Part shown: positions 1 through 13,659 of the stretch, in pieces
Layout: every line of letters begins with the position of its first letter
Numbering within the stretch: position 1 is the stretch's first letter
From: Chondrilla cf. caribensis
Lineage: Eukaryota; Porifera; Demospongiae; Chondrillida; Chondrillidae
Direction of reading: 5' to 3'
Length of the DNA: 64,000 nucleotides
NCBI GenBank assembly: GCA_964020155.1
Contig: OZ026561.1
Location: 1,985,547-2,049,546 of the forward strand
Notes under the pieces: model-generated
Told to the model about the DNA's origin: nothing
What the model saw: the letters and a program-made list of their open reading frames with translations, nothing else
Databases searched by the model: none
Program-made: the position numbers and the translations under genes

Positions 1-1430
1 AGTTGTTATTTCACGTGAGTCCCTGTAAGACTGGTTGGAGTCACTGGAGTCACGAATTCCAAGTCCTCCCAGTCGTACTGGAAGAGCTATTAGTCATCTG
101 TCACGTTCTGAACATTGTGGTCTGCTGGAGATGGCGGGTATAAACTTTGCTCTGATGCTCTCTTCGAGAGGTTCTAGATGGCAGCCAAAATTCGGTACCA
201 TGCATTGTAGGAAAGACCATTTGTTTTGCTCACCATGAACAAAAGTAGCAAAGGCTGCATGTGTTTGGCTCAAGGCAATCCTGGAGAGCTGACTTCCAAC
301 TTCACAAACTCCTCAATAAATTCCTGTGAGCCAAGGGCTGCACCAAGATGCTTTTGCCTCTGGTTGTGATGATGATATTAGTACCTTCAAAGGGCCCCTT
401 TACAATAAGGTAAGACTTTGCTCCATTCGGATTGCATGTATATATACTTCAGACCTAGACTGTATAATTTATCCGACCATTGACGTAGTTTGCAACACTT
501 GCCTGCTGCTGAAGCATCATCGGCAAACCATACCTGAGAGGTACCGGCACACTTATCGTGGAGTTGCCTTATCAAGGGAGTAATAGGTAAAGCATACATT
601 GCCACACCTATAGGATCTCCTTGTGTGGTTCCCTTGATAGACTGGATTTCTCCACCACCAGTGATGAACATTGTCACAGGCTCTTGGTATGTGTTAGTAG
701 GACCTTTGCCAGTGCAGGACAGATGAACTTCATGTTGTGTAGGACGCTTCTTTGATTTGGTGTATTGAATGCATTAGAAGAATCAGCTAGGAGGACAACT
801 TCCATGTCTTCACTGTCAAACATCTCCCTCATATGGCATGTAAAGCTGCTTCACATCAACTCTCTTGTCCTGCACAGACTTGCAATGATCCCGCTGCCCA
901 TGTGAAATCCTCTTTGACAATGCACATAATGGCCTTTGCAATTAATTTTCTGGAGACTTCACTGACTCCAATTGGCCAAATTCCTAGACATTTTTCAAAG
1001 GAATCAAACAACATGCAGTTATAGCACTCAATGCCTTTGGATCTATTATGCTTGTGCATAATTTCCTTGCTAGAGCTGCTAGAGCTGTACAAAGGTTGTC
1101 TGAGGCTCTGTTAAAGGCTGTGCACATTCTTTTCCATGCGTATGAATCAACCCCATCCAGCAGATGGTCCAGCAGATCCCCTACATTGGCTTACAATCTT
1201 TATGATGAGTGACACATCGATTGCTTGAAACATGCCATCAGTTGATGGTATAGCGTTGACTGTCAGTTCATGGATCTGAGTTTCTGGTGCAGGGGCTTGT
1301 CCGGATGGATATAAATGCTTCAGACCCTTTGCAACAGTAATTGATCCATGTTTTGGAGAGTATATGATGTCATTTGGCTTCAATACCACATTTGATTGTT
1401 GATCCTCAATACATTGCAAGGCTTCACGAA
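1..1430 (-). mobile_element. Decayed reverse-transcriptase retroelement
   Basis: Conceptual minus-strand translation gives the pieces of one reverse transcriptase in the correct order but in several frames. At about 1419-1147 is an N-terminal part ending GSAGPS. At 1092-856 is a palm segment reading WPIGVSEVSRKLIAKAI and AAGSLQVCAGQ. Near 780-840 is motif A (VVLLADSSNAFN). At 677-387 are motif B (GTTQGDP) and motif C (FADD). Near 60-35 is ALPVRLGGLGIRDSS. The many frame changes and stops show it is dead. It continues beyond the left window edge. The overall order matches RT proteins that are abundant in sponge and cnidarian genomes; I do not assign a clade. It is unrelated in orientation to the CCP gene cluster. 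Confidence 0.85.
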
Positions 1431-4400
1431 TTTCCCTTCGCTCTCCAATACTTAAATCTTCTTGCAGTGTTTTCCTCGGAAGGGTGGTATGGACAAGATC
1501 TTAAGCGTGCCTGAATGCATCGTCCTCCTTCAAGAAGATTGGATAACAATCTCTCTTGCCATAGTGATAATCTCTTAGTTGGCTATGTGGGCTACCAATG
1601 AATGGAATTTTGTGCTGAAAGTTTATCTCTTTGCTGGGGAGTTAGAAATATTCATATTGTAGTCAATGTCAAAGGAGATGGGATTCCTTGGACCTCATAG
1701 AAATCTCTCTGGTTGTGCCACAGTATATACTGTATTCCCAAGAGTTGAAAGATACTAATAACAGTAGTCAATTCATAATAAAAATCTTATTTTTACGTAC
1801 ACAAACTATGTATATATGTACATAGACTCCAAACCTTTCTTGTAGCAGGCACATGTATTTACTCTGCTATAAAATCATGATACCAATTCACCCATGCAAT
1901 AATTATTAATTTTGAAACACATTCAGGGTTTGGAGTTGATATCCTGTGGTTTTACGACAGTGAGAATGCATCACAGTGATAATGGCTTGCACTAAATTTG
2001 ACAATTGAGTGTGTCTATGAATTATGCCACCAAATTGTTTTCTGAATGTTTTATTGCATAGTACATCCATCTGTGACAAAAACATTTTTCTGTGTTATTA
2101 TTTTTCAGCCTATATATTGCTGCTAATTCATGAGCAACTAAATAAATCTATAAAATACCATCATTGTGCACAGACCGCAGACATTTCCAAGGTCTTTTGT
2201 CTGATACAGAGTCAACATTATGTAACTTACATGAGATCATGCATAATAATAATAATTATAATTTACCAAGCTAGACAATAAAGCTCATAATGAATAATTT
2301 GTTCCACAAACTGCACACTTGTGATTTCTTTGTTGTTTCATTTAATATTTTTGTCCAAAAAATTGAAAAAGATAACCACAACATAACCATAGCCTCAAAA
2401 GTGATGAGCACCACGAATCAGTCCTTCTGAATAAAAATGTGGTATATTATATGAAAATAGATTTTTTGTTTTTGCATCCAGCTGATGGAATGCATTAAAA
2501 ATAACCAATACAGAGGTAAGGTAATTATCTTTTTGCTCTTTTCTACTGTCCGTCACATTCCTATTGTAAAGCTATTGAAATTCCCTGTGTTTGCATAGGG
2601 CTATTACATCATTGCTGATTAATAGATTAAAGCTTACAGCAATTGTAATACTTTGACAGTGGAGCTAAAATATGTAGCATAGTCACTAGTGTGTTTTTGC
2701 CAGCCACCTTGTCTCTGCACTTTATCACCAATCAATGACTCTACAGACTACAATCTCATCTTGCTGGGTTGCTTTGGGGGATGTGAAAACAAAGGAAGTT
2801 GGACAGGGACATGCAGTTTCAACTTGGACGGTTTGATTTCATATCCAGTGAATGCTCAATAATCCGTGTTCAAAGAATTTGGTGGATTACTGAGTTTGGC
2901 GGATTAACCGGATAATCATTGGTACTTGTACATTGTATTGTTACTGGGAAATTGTGGCAGATTAAAATGTTTGGTGGATAAAGTGGTGGCAAATTAACTT
3001 TGAACTACTACTAAAATCATGGATATGGCATAGTGAGGAATTCATCAAAACTCAACCATCCAATCATGAACAGTAATATAAATTCTAAATTTTTTGTGTT
3101 TCAACCTCAGCCATCTTTTCATCACAATGGATACTAATAATAATATTAGTTGTGTTTACCTCATAATATGTGTGGGAGCACATAATATTATTATTATTAT
3201 TAGCTAGCTACCATGCATCACTAAGATATCTTCAAGGGAATCTACTGGGACTTGAGACTGAGCCAAGGATATACTTGTAGCTGTACAGAGGTGAAAAAAA
3301 TGTGATGATCAAACCCTTGAGCACTACATATAGTCAGAAAATTATCACTTTATCTTATGTACACGGGTCAGATAGTAGATATTCTAGATTTGTTGCATAA
3401 TATAGTGTATTCCACAAACCATGGTTAACAACAGAAAAGTTGCTCCGGTTAAAAACTATGAGTACTTGGAACCAAAAACCAACATAATACCTGACTTCCT
3501 CTGGGCATTTCAGTCTGATGCAAGTGTTTAGTGACATGTCATCATGTTACCCAAATAAGATTACAAAATAATTGATAATGAGCAAGCATCTGAAGTCATA
3601 ACCTGAACATGTGTGCCCACGTTGTGGTAAGGCAAGAATGTAAACAGGATGGCACTAACTTAATATTAGATTACACCGACATATTTTTAACAGAAGGGGG
3701 AGTTCGCTACCATAAAAAGGCACCGGAAACCACAAATCTCCCCTATGGTATCCATGCCATAAAAGTGAAGGGTATTTTCTGATAAGGTATAATGAAGCTA
3801 TAGTGTATTTTAGATTAGTCAGTACATGCATTTTACCACCTATAGTGACAAATTGATTATTGTAAAGATAGGCCCTTGGAAAAAGAAATTGAAATTTTAT
3901 CCTGCTGTGGAATACTTACACAGGCACTATCATGAAGGATTCATGCATGCATACAAATTATTTCAAGTGGATCTTCTCTGTGAAAGGTTATTCAAAGCTA
4001 TTGGTGTACCATGTTGTTATTCCTTTCATAATTAAAGAAACATACTAAATGTGTTAATGACACATATTTAATATACCCTTTGAAGCAAGTATATCTATGC
4101 ATAAACTGTATTAATTTATGCATACCACTATACTGTTTTGCTGTGTGTGTATCACTAGGGATATCATGTCTCTGTGAGGACTAGTACCATCCTGTAAATT
4201 CATTGAAGTCAGCTTGTCAGATCAGCATGCATGCACAGAGTTGGAGAAGCCCTATGTATGAAAGGCTCCGAACAGACTAAACGGAAGACTGGCAAGTCAT
4301 AGTGGTTGATCCATTCCCAAACAACAGAGCACTGTGGTGACAAAAGAATTCATCATTGCTATGGATTTGTCATGATAGGACAGTGTAATGTCTACTTTAT

Positions 4401-5087
4401 ATCCATAATGTTGAAAATGATTTTGTGAGACCCATGTATTCATATTACAATTATTAAATTACTCACTGGAACAATGAGGACCTACGTAGTGCAACCATTT
4501 CCTTCATAATTTCAACTATTTTCACTTTACAAACTTGAGAGGATCATGCAATTTCAAAAAGATAGATATCTCATAGGTTTTCAAGGAATTAAAACGATGC
4601 AAAGTTAAACTAAAGCAAATAGTAAATGCAGAAGATATCTGGAGTCCTTCAAAACATACAGGCAATTTCTCATACTATTTTCTCACATAACAACCATTTT
4701 TGACTTACTAACTATTGGCATTACACCATTATATAAAACATGATACATAATACATTGTATAGTAGAGCACAAGTAATGGAGTCATTAGCAATCAATTTGA
4801 AAGGAGGTGAATTGCGTGTCTCCAGTTGCAAAATTGTTGTTCTTCACATGTTATCGAAGTAAATGCTATTAGAAGTACCCTGCTATCCCATTGAATAATG
4901 TAATAATATCCACTATACTATTATTATAATAAGTAGTGTACAGTACTATAGTATAATACCATAAGCCAATATCTAGTCCTATGTATAATATACTATTAGT
5001 TAAATTGATGTTGATATTCATTGTCATGAATATTGGCTATAGTCCATGAATATAATTACATGTTACTTGTTCTAACCTGCCCATGTC
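1431..5087. other. Intergenic region, no gene recognised
   Basis: AT-rich sequence between the RT remnant and the promoter of gene 1. It contains short AT/ATT-rich stretches (about 3120-3200 and 4900-5000). Near 4345-4375 a short stretch resembles part of the tandem repeat unit at 48791-49223. Open frames here are under 90 codons, with no recognisable domain, and I regard them as chance. Confidence 0.6.
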
Positions 5088-5200
5088 ATTGTGGTTTTCT
5101 CACCGGAACTGTACTAGTGTAAAGGCTATAAATGTAGCTGGTTTGTTAGGAATACAAGTCTTAGAGCAAGATTTTCATCTTGAAGAGTCTGATTGATAAT
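5088..5200 (+). promoter_or_regulatory. Gene 1 core promoter and 5' UTR
   Basis: An ATTGTGGTTTTC box at 5088 and a TATAAAT box at 5127-5133 precede the start codon by 113 and 74 bases. The same box order and spacing occur before gene 3 (ATTGTGG at 49831, TATAAAT at 49869-49875) and in the orphan block before gene 2 (17705 and 17746). Conservation across three paralogues is the main evidence that this is a real promoter. The transcription start itself was not determined. Confidence 0.65.
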
Positions 5201-5264
5201 ATGAAACATAGCTTCATTTTGCTGTCACTATGTTTCTTGCTATCCTTTTTAGTGGCAAGTGAAG
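5201..5264 (+). CDS. Gene 1 exon 1, signal peptide
   Basis: ATG followed by MKHSFILLSLCFLLSFLVAS and then EG: a basic n-region, a leucine/phenylalanine core and a small-residue cleavage site near VAS-EG. The exon ends in phase 1 at a GTGATT donor. The start is supported by alignment with gene 3, whose first exon (49949-50012) has the same 64-base length and the same phase. Confidence 0.85.
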
Positions 5265-8200
5265 GTGATTCTTCATAGGAATGTATATCACAATGGCCTG
5301 CAGTCCAGTTTCATCTCTGTACATTACTAATCACTTATATTTTACTTCTTCACTTCCATTTTAGGGGCAAACTGTTCATGTCCATTGCCTCCCTCCTATG
5401 GATACATCACCAGTTGCTCTGAATCTGTCTCTCCGGGGTATATGATTAGCTATTACTGTGGTAAAGGACATATTATTGTTGGAAACAAGACTAGAACTTG
5501 TCAAGAAAATGGTAACTGGACAGGAAATGCCCCAACCTGTGTTCAAGGTAAATAAGTAATTACAATAATATACTTGTATGAGTGGGATAAAATCCTCATT
5601 CTTTGAGTGACTTCTCTCCTTTACAATAATATTGAAGACAATGACTTAGTTGATACATATTAATAATAATAATACAGTCCATTTTGCCCAGAAAAAACTT
5701 GAAAGGCAAATACAATCCGTGCTTCTTATCTGAGGTACTTACCCTCAGTACGTACTGGTTGACATAGTGTACATGAGTTGGGAGTGAATGCATGAAGTTC
5801 ATGTATTAACAGAGTGTGTTTATTAAACCTCGTAATTACCAATTTGTGATGTAATAGTAGGTTCAGTGATTTCCCTAGGATTGGATATGTTTATTACTAC
5901 TTACTTCCAAGAGGGCAGTATGACATATAAAAATTAATGTTGATTGAGTGCTGAGCATAAGAGAACTCTAGAATATGTCATACTGCCCAGCTCTCTGTCT
6001 CCATTGCATAGAATCCATCAATATAATCAATATACGTAATACCAATATTATTATTATTGTATCTGTTAAATTTGGGTTTCTGCATTGACAGCAAAACTAA
6101 ACATTACAGATTAATTGCTGTAGAATGGTTCTGTTAATATCTATGGTAACAGATGCCATTAATATTTAACTAGATTCTGAATTAATATTGAAGTGATTAT
6201 GTTATTCTATGTACCTCATCCACTCACTTTACCTAATGGTATTACTCACTGCACTAATCATAAATATTGCTAACTGCAAGAGCTGCTATTGTAATTATTG
6301 ATTGAGTTTTGTATATGCAGGTTGTCCATGCCCAAATATACAAAATGGATACACTTCTTCCTGCTCTACATACCGAAGATTCTATAGCTTTATATACTAC
6401 TACTGTAACAATGGATACAGTCGTGTTGGTGGTAGTTCTGGATCATGCCGGTCTGATGGTTCCTGGTCATCAAGACCAATGTGTGTGAGAGGTTGGTGTG
6501 ATGATACATGACCTGATTCTTTATACACGTAACCTCATTTGCTAATAGTGACTGTGCATGTGTACGTACTGTAGGTACCCCATGTCAGTGTCCACCTGCT
6601 CCAGCTAATGGTAGAACATCGTATTGTTCTCGAACTGTCAGGATTGGTGCAAGACTCAGTTATTATTGTAACAGTGGGTACTATCGTGTAGGAAGTTGGT
6701 ACAGGACATGTTTGGTTTCTGGAAACTGGACTGATGCACCCACTTGTCAAAGAAGTTTGTTACAAGACATAATAATTGTATCTTGTGTTTATGGAGTGCA
6801 CCATGTATGGTTCTTCATGATCTGTACTTTCAATATTATCATAGGTCCGCTATGTCAGTGTCCACCTGCTCCTGCTAATGGTAGAACATCCTCATGTTCT
6901 GGAACAGTTAGAGCTGGTACAAGACTTAATTACTATTGTAACAGTGGTTTCTACCTAACGGGAAGAAGTTACAGGACATGTTTGTCTTCCGGTAGTTATG
7001 CTCGTTGGACTACTACTCCCACTTGTGAAAGAGGTCTAGTTGGATTTGTATGTGTAGTGTGTTTTACCTTAATTTACTCACTAATATTCTTGTGGTATAC
7101 AGCGGAACCCTGTCCCTGTCCATCACCACCAAGCAATGGTTCCACAAACTGTAATGAATCTCATCTTGCTGGTACTGGTAGCAGAGTGACATACACCTGT
7201 AACAGTGGTTACACCCTATCAGGAAGTAGCTATAGGACATGTCAAGCCAGTGGCAATTGGTCAGGAACAACACCAACCTGTGTGCTAGGTGAAATATTCC
7301 ACTGCATGCTTAAACACTATGTGTGTAATATAATTTGGTGTTCAATTCAATATCATATTGTAGGATGCAAATGCCCAACTGCTCCATCCAATGGATATAC
7401 AAGATATTGTACTCGTACTGATCCTGTTGGATCTGGTGTGAGCTACTCCTGCAATAGTGGATATACTCGTATTGGTAGTTTTTATAGATATTGTCAGCGT
7501 GGTGGCTACTGGAGTGGAACTCAGCCCCTTTGCCAAAAGAGTGAGTACACAACTATAATTATTTGTTATGACTGATTTGATTTGGCAAATTGCATGATAT
7601 TCAATGTAATTCTGACGAGCAAGAAATTAAAGACATGAGGGGCATCAAATCAGATTGAATCTTCATTAGATACACTTTATGGTGACTTGAAAGAATACTA
7701 CATGCTAGGTGCAACTATCGATAGTGTTGAAAAGTACAGGATACATGTTACATGCAAGGTTCAGATTGAGCAGGTTAATTACATACATCATGCAACTTGG
7801 CAACTAACATTTAGTATGGGTTACATTCGCATTTTTAGCCCTAGTAGATTATGTATAGAACACAGGACTGGTACCCATAGAATTGACCAGGCAAAGTACT
7901 ACACAACTGTAATAATCAGAGATATTAAGAGATGTCTGCAATAAATTCATGGACCATTCAGAAAATGCCATCCCTCCAAACAGAGATATAGGCACAATTT
8001 CCACAACTCATATGACACTATTTTAACACCCCAATCAGATATTATTAATATTGCACAAGGAGACATACACCTTGATTTACAACACATATATGTTCTTGTA
8101 GCCATGCCATTGACAAAGATATTCTATGGCTGGTTAATCTCATTGAACCTACTCATTTGTAATATGACATTGTATGTGTGTAGCATAGTACACAGTTCAT

Positions 8201-11200
8201 TGTCATTCATAATGTTCACTTCGAATTTGATGACCATTATCTCATCCCCATAGATACCTGTACATGTCCTCCATTTCCATCTAATGGTCGTACTAGCTAT
8301 TGTGTAGGGACTATATCTGCTAGACGTTCTATTGATTACTACTGTGATAGTGGATATGGCCTCGTTGGAAGTGATTTCACAAGGACATGTCAGTATGGTG
8401 GTAATTGGAATGGAAGTGCTCCTGTTTGCTTAAAAAGTGAGTTAGCCAGTACGTTAATGCAGAATTACACCATGAATTTACATGACATTCACATATTGCA
8501 GAAACATGCAAATTTGATGCAATGTTGATCCACCTACAGTCAAACCCACTATAGCATCAACCTTGGTTCCTATTGCTTCTGCTGTTAAATAAAAAATTAC
8601 CATAAATGTGCATATATCTGTACCTATGATACATGCTGTCATAGAGTGAAGTTTGTGAAAAGTGCTGTTGTAAATTGAAGAAGTTTTATTGAATGTACAT
8701 AATAATATTATGACTAATACACAGAAAACTAATAATAATAATATTGCAAGAATAAAATAAATCACCAAAATAATGTGCAGTGGATTTATACCATGAGAGT
8801 GCCATGTGACCTGGCATTCTCCCTTAAAAATAGCCTTGTATGCCAGTTTGATTTTTTTAATTAAATAGCAGATCTCTCTGTACAATCTGTCTGAGTACAA
8901 AGAAATTTTGATTTGCCAAATTCCTGTAATAATTTTTCAATTCCATCTCATAGTTATGGATTGTCCATGTCTTTCAAAGCCTGCTAATGGAGCATTACTG
9001 TCCAACTGTTCTGAACATCAGTCCTTTGGCTCCTATTTATACTTTTCCTGTGATCCTGGCTTTTACCAGTCTAGTGGTGATACTACCAGAAGGTGTTCAC
9101 CTGGTGGGATTTGGAGTGGAAGTGATCTAACTTGTGAGAAAGGTCAGATGGCAGAATAGTATTTTTTCATCAGACTTTACTGTGTGATGAAAAATATTAT
9201 GTATGCACTCCATTTATACAGTAAGGTTGTCAGTGATTACTTCATTTGTGTTTCAAATACATACTGTAAATAAGGGTACACATCATTTATCACCATGATG
9301 CTAACATATTAACTTGCCTTCATTGTACTTAGTAACCTCTTGTTCCTGTCCTCCTGCTCCAACCAATGGATCAAGGAACTGTAGTGGAAGCAATGAAGTA
9401 GCTGCTTATAGTCGCTTGTATTATAAGTGTAACAGTGGATATCATGTTGTTGGTGATGAGTACAGAACATGTCATCCTAGTGGGAATTGGACTGGAAGTG
9501 ATCCATTCTGTATTGAAGGTATTCATCTTAGGTGCAATTATTTGTAATGAAGGTATAAATTAGTAAAATTATATAATATTATTAATTCTGGTTTCAAACT
9601 TTTACCTTAGGACATAAATGTGGCACTTTGGAAATTAAGTACTGCAGAAATATGATCCCTATCACATTTTCCGATATTAAATGTTATTAATTAAAGGCCC
9701 ACCAATATTCTCCAATTAGACTAGGTGTTAATTTCAATTATGGGCAATTTTCTTATCATCACCCTTCCTACAAACTTACAATGAAGATATGTGAAACTCC
9801 AGCTCTGTATATGCGAGTTTAAAAAGAGGCTTCGATTGGAAGAAGGTTTTGATTGCTATGAAAGGATAATATTTCAGAAAATGTTATCTTCAACACTAGC
9901 AGTAAAATGTAATGGTTGGAATTTCAGGGCCTGGAAACTTGGGAGCAGAATTGATCCAGATTACTTATAAAGTCTGCAGAATCATCATTAATGCTCTTGT
10001 TTATTTATTAGATATTCCGTGCGAATGTCCACTGCCACCTAACTATGGTCACACTAGTACATGCCCTGGTTCTGTATCTGCTGGTTATAAACTCACTTAC
10101 TACTGCAATGATGGTATAAGAGTCTTGGCTGGTGATCAGAGCAGAACTTGTCAAGGAAATGGCAACTGGACAGGAAGTGATCCATCATGTGTTCGAGGTA
10201 CGTAGAGTAGTGAAGTTATAAAATGGAATTGATAAGTAATTGAGAAAAGTAATTATTATCAACAAAAGTATTTTACCACTTGCTAAATATAATATTTCCA
10301 CCAGGTTGTCTATGTCCCCCTCCTCCCGAGAATGGTTACACTAGTTCTTGTTCTGTGTACCTTGTGTATCAATCATACTACTGGTCCAGTCGTGGCTATA
10401 TACGATACTATTGCAACAACACCTATACTCTGCATGGAGGTAGTTCTCGTCGAAGATGTCAGAGTGATGGTACCTGGTTCGGAACTGCTCCTTCATGTAT
10501 TAAAATTGAAAGTAAGTAAAATTAATAATTATAAAATGTATATTTACATGCATTGTTACAGAAATATTCTATGCATAAGAATATTATGTGTAATAACAAA
10601 TTATGCTGGCAGTGGATGACATTTTCCTCTGTGAAATGCACCTGGCTAAGATACATTACAAAGCACCAGATACGTAAGTTAATCATTTTGAATGAATACC
10701 TTTTCAAACCTCTTCAATGAAGAAAAATATTATTTACACATAGACTTAAGACAGCTCATGTTCAACTCTGTCATGACCAGAATTATAGCAATACTGAATT
10801 TGTATTATTTTTACTGCTGTGACAGTCATTTATTATGCCCTAACATAGCAAACATCCCTGTATTTGTTGTTTTACATTAATTTTAATGTTGTTCTAAGCT
10901 TTACTCGAGTCTTAGTTAGTCTGGTACATATTTAACGGATCAACAATTGAATCTCTTTTTTGATTATCTACACTTTTTTCATCTATAATTCTTTGCGTCT
11001 CTTTGAACCTAACACACGTTATCTTCAATACTGTTGAACAACCCTCCAAACCCCTAGGTACCCCTTGTCAGTGTCCACCTGCCCCAGCTAATGGTAGAAC
11101 ATCCTTATGTTCTGGAACAGCCAATGTTGGTTCTAACCTTTATTACTATTGTAACAGTGGGTACATTCGAGCTGGAAGTAGTTATGCTAGATGTCTCATT

Positions 11201-13426
11201 TTTGGCAACTGGACTAAAGCACCTACCTGTGAGAAAGGTGAGTCATGTAATACTATCACTGGTTTAAACAAAACATGCATATATTATATTTTCTTTCCTA
11301 TATTCCTAATGCTATGTGCATTGGTACATTGGAGGTTCTTATTTTCGTGAAACGTACATGTTAAAGTCCATTTTATCATGGTATACATATTGTAACAGTA
11401 TACTAATTTAGATAACAAAGAGATAATTCAAAATAATCATGAATACCATAAACAAATGAACTACAATATATATTGTTGGTGCTAGCTGAATAATACAGGA
11501 ATTGCCCTTATATATCTCCTTCCAAAAGAATCAAACAAATGGCCAGCTTGTTATAGTGCAGAAACTAGACACAAAGATGAATCACAGTACATACTATCTC
11601 AATTGGACTGTAGAGTGGTATCCAGTCCTAGGACTGGATACTCGAAATTTCATCCAGCAATATCACCCCTGTTACCATGGCAACAGAAGATGAATATGTA
11701 TAATACTATATAATATATACGCTAAGTGCTTTTTGTCCCATTTTAGCTACAGTCCTCTCATTTGGTGTGAACAGGGGCATCTAATTACACACCATCCTAT
11801 AGTTGATTAATACATTATAAGTAATAGTTACAGTATTGTAATAATAATAGAACAGGTTGGAAGGAAATTACTTGCTCAGTCGGTGTGTTTTTTCTGGCAC
11901 CTCAGTCAAACCATGTCCCTGTCCATCATCACCTACCAATGGCTACACCAACTGCAATGGATCTCATCTTGCTGGTTATGGAAGCAGAGTGACATACTCC
12001 TGTAACAGTGGTTACACACTATCAGGAAGTAGTTATGTAAGAAGCTGTACAAGAACTGGGAATTGGACAGGAATGGATCCGACATGTGAGAAAGGTTAGG
12101 AGAATATGATATTGAGACTGAAGTGACACGTAATATAGTGTTATAGCAAAACAAACTTGTGTCACCATTGTTCCTTTGTACTACAGGTCATTGTGAATGC
12201 CCTCCTGTCCCTGTGAATGGTCTGATAACTAATTGTCATGGTGCACCTAGAGTTGGCACTGTGATTTCCTATCATTGTATCGGAGGGTACATAATGGAAG
12301 GGAATGGTAGTAGAGTGTGTCATCCAGGAGGGAACTGGACTGGAATTGATCCCATCTGTCTTGGTCAGTTTGTTGTTTTAAAGTAGTTGTTTTAGATACA
12401 GCATGAAGATAGACTCATTATAGTCTTATCCAATATCATAGAATTTCATCTATGCCTATATATAATAGATGGCATGCTTAATTCTGTTTTTCAAAGAATG
12501 AGTCATTTGCATTAAATACATCATGCAGGGGGCCACTCCCATTGCACTCCAATTATTTGGGCATCTATTTTGGTCATAAGAAACGTTGATGATTGAAGCC
12601 TCAATTCGCACCCCAAATTGTAATTCTTACACACTTGCCTAATAATTTGGAGAATGTAGATTTTCATTATTCTTTACAGGCCGCCAGTTAAAATCAAAAC
12701 ACTACCTAGAAATTTGTAAGCTACATATGTATAAACAGAAAGGATGCTTTAGATTCAAAATTTAATGTACAATGCTCAGTTGAGCTATGCCACCTCGCAC
12801 TGTTTTTTAAACTGCATATATATTATTGAATCAGTGAATATGCTATTTACCACCTGTATGAATGTACAAATTTCAATCATCATCCAGACTACATTACACC
12901 TTTTGCTCTGCAGTGCCCCGCAATCTTTGTGCCAACAATGAATTATTATTTTCAGAACACCGGCCCCAACATATCTGAGTGCATTGTCAGATTTAGGCTT
13001 GTATGCAAGTATAATCAATTAAAACCAGTTGCTACCATGACCATGTAGTTTTATGAATGCACTCAGAGAATCAAACTGAATTACATGTAATTTAATCAAA
13101 TTTTTGCAGGATCCCAATCAAGTGAATCTCCAAATAGTTCTTCAGCTGTAGGTATTGATGTTTTCTTTGGAGTGTGCATTTTCATCATTTTTCTCATTAT
13201 GATATGTGCCCTATTGGGGGTGATTGCATGGTTTGTGAGAAGGCGAAGTCAGAAACTTCAGAACGGAGCAGAGCCCATCACCTTTTCTTCACTCCAAGAA
13301 GTTGATCAAAAAACTTATCAGAAAGTGGATGCTTTCAATCCAACTCCATCACACACAGAAAAGAAAGAATGTGAAAATGATGAGGAGTGCAGTGAAGTGC
13401 TCCAATGTGCAGAAAATGACATATAA
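5201..13426 (+). CDS. CCP receptor gene 1: signal - 14 CCP - TM - tail
   Basis: Sixteen-exon gene predicted to encode a type I membrane protein of about 987 residues. It has a 21-22 residue signal peptide, fourteen consecutive CCP (sushi) domains, one transmembrane helix and a cytoplasmic tail of about 62 residues. All introns start GT and end AG. Every CCP exon is phase 1-1, and the summed exons (2964 bases) form one open frame ending TAA at 13424-13426. CCP modules typically bind proteins or glycans at the cell surface (complement regulators, selectins, allorecognition receptors); the ligand here is unknown. No CUB, EGF, Ig, lectin or SRCR domain was seen. It is the shortest of the three paralogues. 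Relative to gene 3 it lacks the C-D-E-F-G-H'-A'-B-W stretch, as if by an internal exon-block deletion. A possible ATTAAA poly(A) signal lies at 13620-13625. Confidence 0.9.
5365..12363 (+). CDS. Gene 1 CCP exon array (14 exons)
   Basis: Exons with class: 5365-5547 P; 6321-6491 H'; 6575-6754 A; 6845-7033 A; 7103-7288 B; 7364-7540 T; 8254-8436 U; 8954-9142 S; 9333-9518 F; 10012-10197 G; 10305-10511 H; 11058-11237 A; 11906-12094 B; 12187-12363 Z. Class signatures: P NCSCPxPPSYGY; H [18 protein letters not shown]' shorter [17 protein letters not shown]' PCLCxxQPx[20 protein letters not shown] CxCPTAPSNxYT; U TCxCPPxPSNG; S CPCxSKPANGxx[23 protein letters not shown] CxCPLPPxxxxTSTC; C [20 protein letters not shown] with YCNSGYLL; E VCxCPxxPxxGLISGC; W [15 protein letters not shown] DNCPCPSxPVNGYIA; Z HCxCPPVPVNGLITNC. 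Each has six cysteines, the conserved Gly-Tyr after the YxC, and a Trp before the last Cys. Confidence 0.88.
5913..5989. repeat. Hairpin repeat in gene 1 intron 2
   Basis: Perfect 16-base inverted arms, GGGCAGTATGACATAT at 5913-5928 and its reverse complement at 5974-5989, enclose 45 bases. Size and structure fit a small MITE or a fossil foldback insertion. No clear target-site duplication was identified. Confidence 0.6.
13110..13426 (+). CDS. Gene 1 last exon: TM helix and cytoplasmic tail
   Basis: After a Ser-rich stalk (SQSSESPNSSS) a hydrophobic segment at about residues 900-925 is followed by RRR, giving a stop-transfer signal and a cytosolic C-terminus. The tail contains EPITFSSLQEVDQKTYQKVD and then AF, which is conserved in genes 2 and 3. 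YQKV fits the YxxPhi form used by clathrin adaptors. It is not a strict ITIM because the position two before Tyr is Lys here and Asn in the paralogues. Confidence 0.88.
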
Positions 13427-13659
13427 GCTTCACTGTAGAATATACAGTTACTGTAGTATCATTTTATAGTGCATCATGATGAAGCCTGGATATTACATAG
13501 ACTCCATATAGAATCCACATAATATACAATCTCATGTAATCACTTTTTCTTATGATAAGACAAGTGAAAATTATGAAACTTATACTATCATAATTATTCT
13601 GTAATAAGAGATCCCATCCATTAAAGTTGAAAACATTCATACAAAAGAACTAGTCAATA

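Noticed and set aside
6712..7575. Single 287-codon plus-strand frame
   Set aside because: It reads through three introns that happen to lack stops. The CCP exons within have clear GT-AG borders and matching phases, so the spliced model is preferred.
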